Part shown: positions 15,207 to 22,673 of the stretch, in pieces
Numbering within the stretch: the first letter of the stretch is position 1
Layout: each line of letters opens with the position of its first letter
Source of the DNA: Gemmataceae bacterium
Lineage (GTDB): Bacteria > Planctomycetota > Planctomycetia > Gemmatales > Gemmataceae
Length of the DNA: 32,725 bases
Assembly: GCA_028288765.1 (NCBI GenBank)
Contig: JAQGHQ010000510.1
Coordinates: 1 to 32,725, forward strand
Reading direction: 5' to 3'
Notes under the pieces: generated by a model
What the model was told of the DNA's origin: nothing
Databases searched by the model: none
What the model saw: the letters and a program-made list of their open reading frames with translations, nothing else
Position numbers and translations under genes: made by a program

Positions 15207-16323
15207 ATGAACCCGGATCTCCGTCGGCGGACCGACGACCTGTGCGCCCGGCTGGCCCAGTTGCGGGACTCTCTTTGACGTCCCTGGTAAGACCGTGGTC
15301 CGAGACCAGCTGGAGGCGAAACAGGCCGACCCGGGGTTCTGGAACAACCAGGAGCAGGCCCGGGCGGTGATCCAGCAGCTGAAAGTGGCGAACGCGCTGC
15401 TCAAACCCTACGAGGAGCTGACCCGGACCGCCGCCGACCTGACGGCGATGGCCGAACTCGCCGACGAGGACGCCGCGTTCGAGGTGGAGCTGGAGCCGGC
15501 GCTGGCCAAGGCCGAGGGACAGTACGAGGGGTTCGAACTCCAGGCGATGATGAGCGGCAAGCAGGACGCCGCCAACGCCATCGTGTCGATCAAGCCCGGG
15601 GCCGGCGGGACGGACGCCTGCGACTTCGCGGAAATCCTCTACCGGATGTACACCCGGTGGGCCCAGCAGCACGACTTCGCCGTCGAGGAGCAGGACCTCG
15701 AACCGAACCTGGAGGCCGGCATCCAGAGCGTCACCTTCCGGGTGGTCGGGCCGTACGCCTACGGCTACCTCCAGAGCGAGATCGGGGTTCACCGGCTGGT
15801 CCGGATCAGCCCGTTCGGCTCGGGCGACACCCGGCAGACGTCGTTCGCGGCCGTGGACGTGGTCCCCGAGCTTGACGACACGATCGAGATCGAGATCAAG
15901 GACGACGACTACATCAAGCAGACGTTCTCGGCCGGCGGGCCGGGCGGCCAGCACCAGAACAAGACGCAGTCCGGGGTGCGCCTGATCCACAAGTCCGGGG
16001 TGCGGGCCGAGAGCCGGACCGAACGCAGCCAGCACAAGAATCACGACAACTGCATCAAGATGCTCAAGGCCCGGCTGTACGCGATCGAGGAGCAGAAGCG
16101 GCTTGGCGACTTGTCGCAGCGGTACGACGCCAAGGGCGAAATCGCGTTCGGCAGCCAGATCCGCAGCTACGTCCTCCAGCCGTACACGCTCGTCCGCGAC
16201 GAGCGGGACGGGGTCGACGTGAAGACGCCCGCGATCATGCAGGTCCTCGACGGCAACCTCGACGAGTTCATGCACGCCTACCTGCGGTACAAGACGGCCA
16301 GGCAGAACAAGGTGAAGAAATAA
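15207..16323 (+). CDS. prfB: Peptide chain release factor 2, with programmed +1 frameshift
   Basis: RF2 recognises UGA and UAA stop codons and releases the peptide. The gene is in two frames. ATG at 15207 (GGAAGGGA at 15191-15198) opens 23 codons ending CTT TGA at 15273-15278. A +1 slip on CTTT continues at GAC 15277 for 348 more codons, giving about 371 residues. The site CTTTGAC is the canonical autoregulatory site: low RF2 leaves UGA unread and favours the shift. The upstream stimulatory Shine-Dalgarno-like element is weak (only GCGGGA). RF2 signatures present are the SPF tripeptide (VRISPFGSGDTRQTSF) and the GGQ motif (SAGGPGGQHQNKTQSGVRL). Confidence 0.96.
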
Positions 16324-16329
16324 GAGCGA

Positions 16330-16430
16330 GCCGCACGATAAACGCAGAGTTAAAAACACGATCAAAACGAAGTTGTATTCAAAATCGACGTTAGTTCTGA
16401 TCGTATCTTTCTCTGCGTTTATCGTGCGGC
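16330..16430. repeat. 101-bp palindromic element, MITE-like or terminator
   Basis: Arm 16330-16349 (20 bp, begins GCCGCACGATAAACGC) is the exact reverse complement of 16411-16430. Inside it a second pair, ACGATCA (16358-16364) and TGATCGT (16398-16404), is also perfect. The interior is AT-rich in contrast to the rest of the window. The element fills nearly the whole gap between prfB and the next gene. It could act as a terminator for prfB, but the size, terminal repeats and base composition also suit a MITE. Confidence 0.8.
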
Positions 16431-16439
16431 TTCGTCTGT

Positions 16440-16925
16440 ATGATCAGAACTATCGAGATCCCCGAGCTTTCGGCGACCGAGGCGTTCGGCCGGCGGCTCG
16501 GGGAGCTACTGTTCCCCGGAGCCGTGGTCGCGCTCGTGGGTCAACTCGGCGCGGGGAAGACCCATCTGACGCGGGCTGTCGCCGAGGGACTCGGGGTGCG
16601 AAACCCGGCGGCGGTGAACAGCCCGACGTTCGTGCTCATCCAGGAATACCCCGCCCGGCTCCCGATCTACCATTTCGACGCCTATCGGCTCTCCGGGGCC
16701 CGAGAGTTCGCCGAACTCGGCGTCGACGAGTACTTCTCCGGCGACGGCGTCTGTCTGGTGGAGTGGGCCGACAAGGTCGGAGCGACGCTCCCGGCGGAGC
16801 ACCTGCGGATCGAGATCGAGATCGTGGGCGAGAGCCGGCGGCGGTTCGAGATCACAGCGACCGGTCCGCGGTACGAAACCCTTCTCCATTCGCTCAGCAG
16901 CTCCGAAACATCGCACCACGAATGA
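16440..16925 (+). CDS. tsaE: TsaE, tRNA threonylcarbamoyladenosine biosynthesis ATPase
   Basis: This 161-residue P-loop ATPase works with TsaB and TsaD to make the t6A modification at tRNA position 37. Walker A is GQLGAGKTHLTRAVAEGLG (about residues 34-52). The family segment VNSPTFVLIQEY follows, then YHFDAYRL and the Walker B-like VCLVEWADKV. The length fits TsaE/YjeE. The start ATG at 16440 lies directly after the palindromic element, with no clear Shine-Dalgarno sequence. tsaB and tsaD are not in the window. Confidence 0.92.
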   Translation: MIRTIEIPELSATEAFGRRLGELLFPGAVVALVGQLGAGKTHLTRAVAEGLGVRNPAAVNSPTFVLIQEYPARLPIYHFDAYRLSGAREFAELGVDEYFSGDGVCLVEWADKVGATLPAEHLRIEIEIVGESRRRFEITATGPRYETLLHSLSSSETSHHE

Positions 16926-16955
16926 CTTCGGGTAATCCGGTTGATCGGCCTACGG

Positions 16956-16967
16956 GGAGGCGCCTCC
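16956..16967 (+). promoter_or_regulatory. Ribosome binding site inside a perfect palindrome
   Basis: GGAGGCGCCTCC is a perfect 12-bp palindrome ending at the base before the GTG at 16968. The first five bases are the Shine-Dalgarno sequence, seven bases from the start. A very tight hairpin or an mRNA dimer could hide the site; whether it does is inference. Confidence 0.5.
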
Positions 16968-17450
16968 GTGCGAGTTCGGAATGCCACTCCGGAAGATGCG
17001 GGCGCGATCGCCGCGATCTACACGGAGGGGATTGAGGACCGGACCGCGACCTTCGAGACCCGACCCCGGACCGCCGCCGACGTCGGCCCATGGGTCGGCG
17101 GGAGACATCCGGTCGTGGTGGTCGAGGACGCCGGCCGGGTGATCGCGTTCGCCGCCGCCTCCGCGTACCGGCCCCGCGAGTGCTACGCCGGGGTGGCTGA
17201 GTGCTCCGTCTACGTTGGCCGCACGGACCGGGGTCGGGGCGCCGGCCGACTGGCCCTCGCGGAATTGGCGGCGGCGTGCGCGGCGGCCGGGTTCTGGAAG
17301 CTGGTCAGCCGGGTGTTCCCGGAAAACGCGGCCAGTCGGGCACTGCTCCGGCGGCTCGGATTTCGGGAGGTCGGCGTCTACGAGAAACATGCCCAGCTGG
17401 ACGGCGTGTGGCGGGACGTGCTGATCGTCGAGAAGTTGCTCCCGGCGTAA
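16968..17450 (+). CDS. GNAT N-acetyltransferase, phosphinothricin-acetyltransferase-like
   Basis: This 160-residue GNAT-fold protein probably transfers an acetyl group from acetyl-CoA to an amine. It resembles the phosphinothricin/arsinothricin/methionine-sulfoximine acetyltransferase subgroup: VRNATPEDAGAIAAIYTEGIEDRTATFET at the start, the acetyl-CoA loop GRTDRGRGAGRLALAEL near residues 85-101, and the C-terminal SRVFPENAASRALLRRLGFREVGVYEKHAQLDGVWRDV segment. The start is GTG at 16968 rather than TTG at 16941 because of the GGAGG seven bases upstream. The gene follows tsaE by 42 bp. It is followed immediately by a truncated glycosyltransferase on the other strand, suggesting a local rearrangement. 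Confidence 0.85.
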   Translation: MRVRNATPEDAGAIAAIYTEGIEDRTATFETRPRTAADVGPWVGGRHPVVVVEDAGRVIAFAAASAYRPRECYAGVAECSVYVGRTDRGRGAGRLALAELAAACAAAGFWKLVSRVFPENAASRALLRRLGFREVGVYEKHAQLDGVWRDVLIVEKLLPA

Positions 17451-17456
17451 CCGAGG

Positions 17457-17666
17457 GCCAAGCGTGGCCGGGTTGATCTCGTACCGGACGGGGAATGGGG
17501 CGGTGACCGCGAATTCCCGAATGACTCGCGGCGTGTCGTCGGCCGAGGTGTCGTCGCAGACGATCATCTCGTCCGGCGGGCGGGTCTGGGCGGCGATGCT
17601 CGCCAGCTGCGCGGGCAGATACCGGCCGCCGTTATATGTGCAAAGGGCCGCCGAAAGTGTCGGCAT
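17457..17666 (-). pseudogene. 5' fragment of a GT2 family glycosyltransferase
   Basis: An ATG at 17666 opens about 70 codons with clear GT2 homology: SAALCTYNGGRYLPAQLASI, the PPDEMIVCDDTSADDT nucleotide-binding segment with the conserved Asp, and RYEINPATLG. In intact enzymes this last motif leads into a VxxNFexA segment and about 200 more residues. Here the frame instead runs antisense into the GNAT gene, so the homology stops at about 17457, seven bases beyond the GNAT stop codon. I read it as a gene truncated by a deletion or replacement. The open frame to 16950 beyond this point is a shadow. Confidence 0.7.
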
Positions 17667-17774
17667 GATCGGAGGCCAATGCCTGAAGAGTATGGGCCCC
17701 CCGCGATTCGTATGGTGACACCTGATGAATCGTCATCGTGTGCCGCAGCCCGCGCCCGACACCGGAGGGACGAC

Positions 17775-18908
17775 GTGAACACGACGGGCCGGCCGGACCG
17801 CCGCCAGTTCCTCCGTGGGGTCGGTGCGGGAGCGGTCGGCCTCGGGCTGGGCGGGTGCGGGTCATCGAACCCGACGCCGGGGGCCGGCGACTTCCGCGGC
17901 CAGACGCTCACCATCTTCGTCTACTCGGGGCTGGACAAGATCTTCCAGGAACACTTTGTCGAGCCGTTCCAGGCCCGGACCGGGGCCAAGGTCGTTCTCG
18001 ACGCCGGCTGGTGGGACTCGATCGGCAAGCTGAAGGCGTCTCCAAAGGGGCAGCCGGCCTACGACCTCGTCCTGACCGACGCGACCCAGGGCTACCCGGC
18101 GATCAAGGGCGGGATGTTCCGGCAGATCGACTTCGACAAGGTCCCGAACCACCGCGCGCTCGCCCCGGTCGTGCTCGACAACTGGGTGGCCCGGGAGCGG
18201 TACGGGGTGACGTTCCACGAGTCGGCGATGACGCTCGCCTACGACCGCCGTCAGTTCGCGCGCGAGCCGACCGGCTGGGCCGACCTGATGCGCGACGACC
18301 TCAGGGGGAAACTGTCGCTGTACGACTCGCTCTACATGTCGCTCTACACGTTCGCTTGCATGAAGGTGGCGGCGGAGGGAAACCCCGGGACCGCGCACGC
18401 GGCGGTGTCGGACGACCTGGGTGGGGTGCTCGAGTTCGCGAAGCGGGAGCGGGACCGGGTCCGGTTCTGGTGGCCGACCGGGACGAAGATGATCCAGGAC
18501 CTGCTGCAAGGCAACTTCGCCGCCGGGAACGCCCACAGCGTGGCCGTCCTGCAAAGTGTGAGGGAGAAGCCGGAGGTGATCGGGTTCATCACTCCGGACG
18601 CGGACCGGGCGTACGTTCAGCTCATGTGGGTCATCCCGGCCGACACGCCCAATGCGGAGCTGGCCGAGGTCGCCGTCGACTTCCTGCTGAGCAAGGACGT
18701 GCAGGCGGCGGTCGCCCGCCGGGGGGCCGGGACGTCGCACGTCGAGGCGGCGAAGGAGGTGGCCGCGGCCGACCCGGCCTGGGCAAAGACGTATCCGTCG
18801 ACCGACGAGCAGTTCCGGGCGCTGCGGTACTTCCCGTACGATGCGTACTTCAAGGACTGGGATCGGCTGAAGAAAGCTTGGGAGCAAGAGGTCCTACGGA
18901 AGGGATGA
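17775..18908 (+). CDS. ABC transporter substrate-binding lipoprotein
   Basis: This 377-residue protein is the solute receptor of an ABC importer of the class that includes polyamine (PotD), iron(III) and 2-aminoethylphosphonate receptors. The N-terminus combines a Tat motif (RRQFLRG) with a lipobox ending LGLGGC, so it is probably Tat-exported and lipid-anchored. The mature domain begins LTIFVYSGLDKIFQEHFVEPFQARTGAKVVLDAG, typical of periplasmic binding proteins. The start is GTG 17775, four bases after GGAGGGA; upstream in-frame codons would bury the signal peptide. The ligand cannot be assigned. The gene end (aag gga tga) lies at the edge of a repeat insertion. The permease genes follow. 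Confidence 0.87.
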   Translation: MNTTGRPDRRQFLRGVGAGAVGLGLGGCGSSNPTPGAGDFRGQTLTIFVYSGLDKIFQEHFVEPFQARTGAKVVLDAGWWDSIGKLKASPKGQPAYDLVLTDATQGYPAIKGGMFRQIDFDKVPNHRALAPVVLDNWVARERYGVTFHESAMTLAYDRRQFAREPTGWADLMRDDLRGKLSLYDSLYMSLYTFACMKVAAEGNPGTAHAAVSDDLGGVLEFAKRERDRVRFWWPTGTKMIQDLLQGNFAAGNAHSVAVLQSVREKPEVIGFITPDADRAYVQLMWVIPADTPNAELAEVAVDFLLSKDVQAAVARRGAGTSHVEAAKEVAAADPAWAKTYPSTDEQFRALRYFPYDAYFKDWDRLKKAWEQEVLRKG

Positions 18909-18968
18909 CCTGTCGGGTTCCCCGCCCAGGGCGTTGCCCTGGGCGGGAAGCAAGAGGTCCTACGGAAG
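18883..18968. repeat. Palindromic insertion flanked by a 20-bp direct repeat
   Basis: AGCAAGAGGTCCTACGGAAG occurs exactly at 18883-18902, in the 3' end of the binding-protein gene, and again at 18949-18968. Between them lie 46 bp whose core CCCGCCCAGGGC (18921-18932) and GCCCTGGGCGGG (18936-18947) form a perfect 12-bp hairpin with loop GTT. Removing one repeat copy and the core would restore a frame ending aag tcg tga, overlapping the permease GTG as GTGA. The layout looks like an insertion with target duplication. Confidence 0.85.
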
Positions 18969-18970
18969 TC

Positions 18971-19849
18971 GTGAGCCCGCGAACTCCACCCCCGGTCGTG
19001 CCCTGGCTCCTGGCAGCCCCCGCGGTCGTGCTGCTGGCCGGGTTCTTCCTCGGACCACTGCTCCTGTTGCTGCGGGTCAGTCTGTACGAGGGCAGCGGCT
19101 CCGGGTTCTACCGCCCCGGCACCTGGTCGGCCGACGCCTACGCCGAGCTGGTCGGGGAAAGGTTCGGCCGCGGCATCATCGCGTTCACTGTCGCGCTCGG
19201 GACGGGCGTGGCCGCCCTGAGCGTCCTGATCGGCTACCCCCTCGCCCTGTTCATCCACACGTTGCCGCGGCGGGCGAAGTGGCTGGCGCTGGCGGCGGTG
19301 GTCCTTCCGAAGCTCGCGAACGTCTTTGTCGTCCTCTACGGCGTCAACCTGCTGCTCGGCAACTCCGGCCCGGTGAACCGGTCACTCCTGTGGCTCGGGC
19401 TCGCCACGGAGCCCCTGCCCCTGACGCACAGCCTGACCGGGGTCCTCATCGCCGAAACGTACCTCATCCTGCCGTACGCGGTCCTCGTCCTCGTCCCGGC
19501 GTTCGACCGGATCGACCCGGCGCTGATCGCTGCCGCCCGGGGGCTCGGGGCCGGGCCGTGGGCCGCCTTCCGACGGGTCACGCTCCCGCTCTCGCTCCCG
19601 GCCGTCGCTGTAGCCGGCCAGCTCTGCCTGATCTGGGCGCTGGGGGCGTTCGTCGGACCGATCTTACTCGGTGGACCGGACCAGACGACGCTGGCCGTCC
19701 TGGTCCAGCGCCACGGACTGGAGTACGCAGACTGGCCCCGCGGGGCCGCGACCGCGGTCCTCTCGCTGCTGACCATTGCCGTGTGTGTCGCGGTCTATGC
19801 GTGGCCGGCGGGTCGGCTCCGGCGGGCGGGAGGTGCGGGCGATGTCTGA
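18971..19849 (+). CDS. ABC transporter permease (PotB-like)
   Basis: This 292-residue inner-membrane protein has about six transmembrane segments. Its EAA-type cytoplasmic loop AARGLGAGPWAAFRRVTLPL (near residues 196-215) docks to the ATPase. It is one of two different permease subunits, as in PotB/PotC-type importers. The start is GTG at 18971; in the sequence before the nearby palindromic insertion this GTG probably overlapped the binding-protein stop codon. The gene overlaps the following permease by 8 bp. Loss of the close junction with the receptor gene may lower translational coupling. Confidence 0.87.
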   Translation: MSPRTPPPVVPWLLAAPAVVLLAGFFLGPLLLLLRVSLYEGSGSGFYRPGTWSADAYAELVGERFGRGIIAFTVALGTGVAALSVLIGYPLALFIHTLPRRAKWLALAAVVLPKLANVFVVLYGVNLLLGNSGPVNRSLLWLGLATEPLPLTHSLTGVLIAETYLILPYAVLVLVPAFDRIDPALIAAARGLGAGPWAAFRRVTLPLSLPAVAVAGQLCLIWALGAFVGPILLGGPDQTTLAVLVQRHGLEYADWPRGAATAVLSLLTIAVCVAVYAWPAGRLRRAGGAGDV

Positions 19850-20633
19850 CCACGTGTCCCGCTGGCTCCTCCGCGGCGGTCAGATCCTGGCCGTGCTGCT
19901 CCTGCTCGCAATGCTCGCCCCGTTCGGGTACGCGGTCTGGATGTCGTTCGCGCCGGGCGAACTCCTGGAGCCCCCGACCGGCCACTGGTCTTTACGGTGG
20001 TACCGCGAAGTCCTCGGCTCCGCCCGGTGGACGACTGCCCTTCGAACGACCGCTCAGGTCGCCGGGATGTCGGTCATCGGGTCGGTGGCCGGCGGGCTCG
20101 GGGTGGCGCTAGCGGTGACCCGCTACCGGTTCCGCGGGCGGCCGGCGCTGTCCGGGGCGGTACTCGTGCCGCTGTTCGTGCCGGCGGTGGTCCTGGGGAT
20201 GGGGCTGCTGCCACTGGTGCGGGCGGCGGGGTTATGGGGCACAACCGCTTCGCTTGCCGCCGCGCACAGCCTGGTGAGTCTACCGGTCGTCTTTCTCCTT
20301 CTGCGGTCAGCGCTCGCGCAGGCCGATCCCGACCTGGAGCGGGCGGCCCGCGGGCTCGGAGCTGGCCCCGTGACGGCCTTCCGTCGGGTCACGCTGCCGC
20401 TGGTCTACCCGGCGGTGCTGGCCGGGGTGGTGATCGCCTTCATCCTGTCGGTGAACGAGTTCGTGCTTGCTGTGTTCTTGAGCACTCCGCGGACGCGGAC
20501 CCTACCGGCCGCCCTGTGGCCCGAGTCTCGCGACAAGGAGACGCCGCTGCTGGCTGCGGCGTCGTGTTTGTCAGTCCTGGTCGCGCTCGCGGGGATGGGG
20601 CTCTCGGCGTGGCTGCTGCGCCGCCGGTTGTAA
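19842..20633 (+). CDS. ABC transporter permease (PotC-like)
   Basis: This 263-residue second permease has about six transmembrane segments and the EAA loop AARGLGAGPVTAFRRVTLPLVYPAVLAGV, in the usual position two-thirds along the protein. The ATG at 19842 lies within the last codons of the first permease gene and has GGGAGG at 19827-19832. The pair should form a heterodimeric channel for the substrate delivered by the lipoprotein at 17775-18908. The energising ATPase is encoded convergently at 20869-21978 instead of within this operon. Confidence 0.88.
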   Translation: MSDHVSRWLLRGGQILAVLLLLAMLAPFGYAVWMSFAPGELLEPPTGHWSLRWYREVLGSARWTTALRTTAQVAGMSVIGSVAGGLGVALAVTRYRFRGRPALSGAVLVPLFVPAVVLGMGLLPLVRAAGLWGTTASLAAAHSLVSLPVVFLLLRSALAQADPDLERAARGLGAGPVTAFRRVTLPLVYPAVLAGVVIAFILSVNEFVLAVFLSTPRTRTLPAALWPESRDKETPLLAAASCLSVLVALAGMGLSAWLLRRRL

Positions 20634-20717
20634 AGCCAGGTGACCGGAACATTTTTTGAGACTTCTCGCTCGACGCGACAATCACGCCCTCCTCGCGTCA
20701 CGGCGTCGACAGCCCGT

Positions 20718-20887
20718 TACCCCGGAGGGGTTGTAGTCCATAGCCCAGGGTCGCGCTTCGCGCACCCTGGGTCGGGGGATCTCGCCCCGGGAGGGGCCGA
20801 GGGCGAGTTGTTCTCGATTGCTTGCCACCCAGGGTGCGCTCACTTCGCTCGCGACCCTGGGCTATGGACTACAACCCCTCCGGGGTA
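20718..20887. repeat. Long inverted repeat with perfect 38-bp arms
   Basis: Arm 20718-20755 (begins TACCCCGGAGGGGTTGTAGT) is the exact reverse complement of 20850-20887. Inside, GCGCACCCTGGGT (20760-20772) has a complementary copy at 20828-20840, slightly offset. The arms include AGCCCAGGG, also seen in other repeats of this window. The element lies between the convergent permease and ATPase genes and can act as a bidirectional terminator. Its right arm overlaps the ATPase gene and supplies its TAG stop codon at 20869-20871. Confidence 0.92.
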
Positions 20888-21978
20888 CAGACACCTCCGA
20901 TCCGAGGTTCGCGGATGTGGACAATGCATGGCGCCGAGTCTTGGTCGGCTTCGGGGATCACCCAGACGCCGTCTTCGGGCACCCCCACCTTGACCTGCTG
21001 ACCGCGTTCCAACGGCTCGCCGGGCCGGGTTCGCACCCGGAATGACAGCGCGTTGTCGCACACTACCTCGGCGAGTAACTCCGCCCCGAGAAAGGTCACG
21101 TCCGCTACCCGCCCCGGCCACACCCAGTGGCAGCCCCCGGCCTCCGGTCCGATCCGGCAGTGCTCCGGCCGGACCATGACCACCGCGGCCGGGTGCCCGA
21201 CCGCCTTCCCGTCGAACAGGTTCGCCGCCCCAAGGAAGCGGGCCACGAACGGGGTCCGCGGGCGGGCGTACACCTCGGCCGGCGGCCCGACCTGGAGGAC
21301 CCGCCCGGCCGCCACCACCCCGACCAGGTCCGACACCGACAGGGCCTCTTCCTGGTCGTGCGTCACCATCACGGTCGTGACGCCGGTCTGGCGCTGGAGC
21401 GACCGGAGCTCGGTCCGGAGCTGGTCTCGGAGGTGACGGTCGAGGTTCGCGAGCGGCTCGTCGAGGAGCAGCACGTGGGGCTCGATCACCAGCGCCCGGG
21501 CCAGGGCGACTCGCTGCTGCTGCCCGCCGGAGAGGGCGGCCGGCTTCCGGTCCCGCTCCGCCGGGGACAGACCCACCCGGCCGAGCATGTCGTCCACCCG
21601 GCGGGCGCGGTCGGCCCGTGGGATGCGGCGGACCTCCAGCCCGAACGCGACGTTCTGCCGGGCGGTCAGGTGCGGAAACAGGGCGTAGTTCTGGAACATC
21701 ATCCCGGCGTTCCGCTTCTCGGGCGGAAGACGAGTCATGTCGCGGCCGCGCAGCTCGACCCGACCCGTCGTGGGGGTGAGATAGCCGCCGAGGAGTTTGA
21801 GAAGGGTCGTCTTGCCGCACCCGGACGGGCCGAGAAGGGTCAGCAGCTGTCCCGCCGGGACCGCGAGCGACACGTCCCGAACGACGGGGACCGACCCGTA
21901 CCCGAACGACACGCCGGCGAGCCGGACCGCCTCGGGGTCGTCTGCCCGGACCGGGAGGACCGCATTTGCGGGCGTCAC
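20869..21978 (-). CDS. ABC transporter ATP-binding protein (PotA/CysA-like)
   Basis: This 369-residue ATPase should energise the importer encoded on the other strand. Walker A is GPSGCGKTT (near residue 50), the Q-loop is FQNYALFPHL, the signature is LSGGQQQR, Walker B is VLLLDEPLANLD, and the switch His is in VTHDQEEAL. A C-terminal TOBE-type regulatory domain (about 245-350) contains VMVRPEHCRIGPE. The GTG start at 21978 overlaps the stop codon of the upstream CDP-alcohol transferase gene (GTGA). The last six codons (TPEGL and stop) lie in the inverted-repeat arm, so the native C-terminus may have been replaced. Confidence 0.9.
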   Translation of the reverse strand: MTPANAVLPVRADDPEAVRLAGVSFGYGSVPVVRDVSLAVPAGQLLTLLGPSGCGKTTLLKLLGGYLTPTTGRVELRGRDMTRLPPEKRNAGMMFQNYALFPHLTARQNVAFGLEVRRIPRADRARRVDDMLGRVGLSPAERDRKPAALSGGQQQRVALARALVIEPHVLLLDEPLANLDRHLRDQLRTELRSLQRQTGVTTVMVTHDQEEALSVSDLVGVVAAGRVLQVGPPAEVYARPRTPFVARFLGAANLFDGKAVGHPAAVVMVRPEHCRIGPEAGGCHWVWPGRVADVTFLGAELLAEVVCDNALSFRVRTRPGEPLERGQQVKVGVPEDGVWVIPEADQDSAPCIVHIREPRIGGVCTPEGL

Positions 21979-22673
21979 GAGATAACCTGTGTGTCAGTGG
22001 TCCGTCGGTCTGAGGCGGCCCCCGGTCCCGGTACGGTGGTCGACGAGATCACGCCCACGGCAACACTCCCGGCGCGAAAGGTCCCGACCGCCGCGGCGAC
22101 GCGGGTGGCGGTGGTCACCCAGCACAACCCGCCGAACACCCACGCGAACACCGCGAAGTGATCCGGGAGCAGGCAGATCAGGACAAACAGTCCGATCGTC
22201 TCGGCCCCCTCAGTCAACCCACCGAGGTAGTAGATCGCCTTCCGCCCGCGGGCCCCGGTCGAGATGCCCCGCTTCGCCGCGACCGCGGCGAACGCCAGGA
22301 ACGAGGACCCCGTGCCCACAAAGCTGAACACGAGGAAGGCCGCCGGCAGGGCGACCTCGGACCGACCGACCGCGAAGAAGAACGGCACCCCGGCGTAGAA
22401 GAAGAAGTCGAGCACGATATCGAGGTATCCGCCGAGGTCGGTCGACCCGAGCCGCCGGGCGACCGCCCCGTCGAGCCCGTCGGCCACCCGGTTTGCCGCG
22501 ATCAGCCCGAGCGCGGCCGGGTAAGCTTCGACCGAAAGAGCGACCCACGCCCCGACCCCGAACAGGAACCCCCCGACCGTGACCGCGTTCGCCCCCAGTC
22601 CGAGCCGGGCCAGGACCGTCCCGGCCCGGTCGAGGGACGGGTCGATGAGCTGACGGACCCGGGCGTCGAACAC
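21975..22673 (-). CDS. CDP-alcohol phosphatidyltransferase family protein
   Basis: This 232-residue membrane enzyme contains the CDP-alcohol phosphotransferase motif, seen as DGLDGAVARRLGSTDLGGYLD followed by IVLD (near residues 65-90). It carries all the conserved Asp and Gly residues for metal and CDP binding. About six membrane segments are evident. Members move a phosphatidyl or phospho-alcohol group between CDP-linked donors and alcohols. The specific alcohol is not readable. The start is GTG at 22673 with GGAGG seven bases upstream. It is translationally coupled to the transporter ATPase gene, suggesting the imported solute and this reaction could be linked. Confidence 0.87.
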   Translation of the reverse strand: MFDARVRQLIDPSLDRAGTVLARLGLGANAVTVGGFLFGVGAWVALSVEAYPAALGLIAANRVADGLDGAVARRLGSTDLGGYLDIVLDFFFYAGVPFFFAVGRSEVALPAAFLVFSFVGTGSSFLAFAAVAAKRGISTGARGRKAIYYLGGLTEGAETIGLFVLICLLPDHFAVFAWVFGGLCWVTTATRVAAAVGTFRAGSVAVGVISSTTVPGPGAASDRRTTDTQVIS

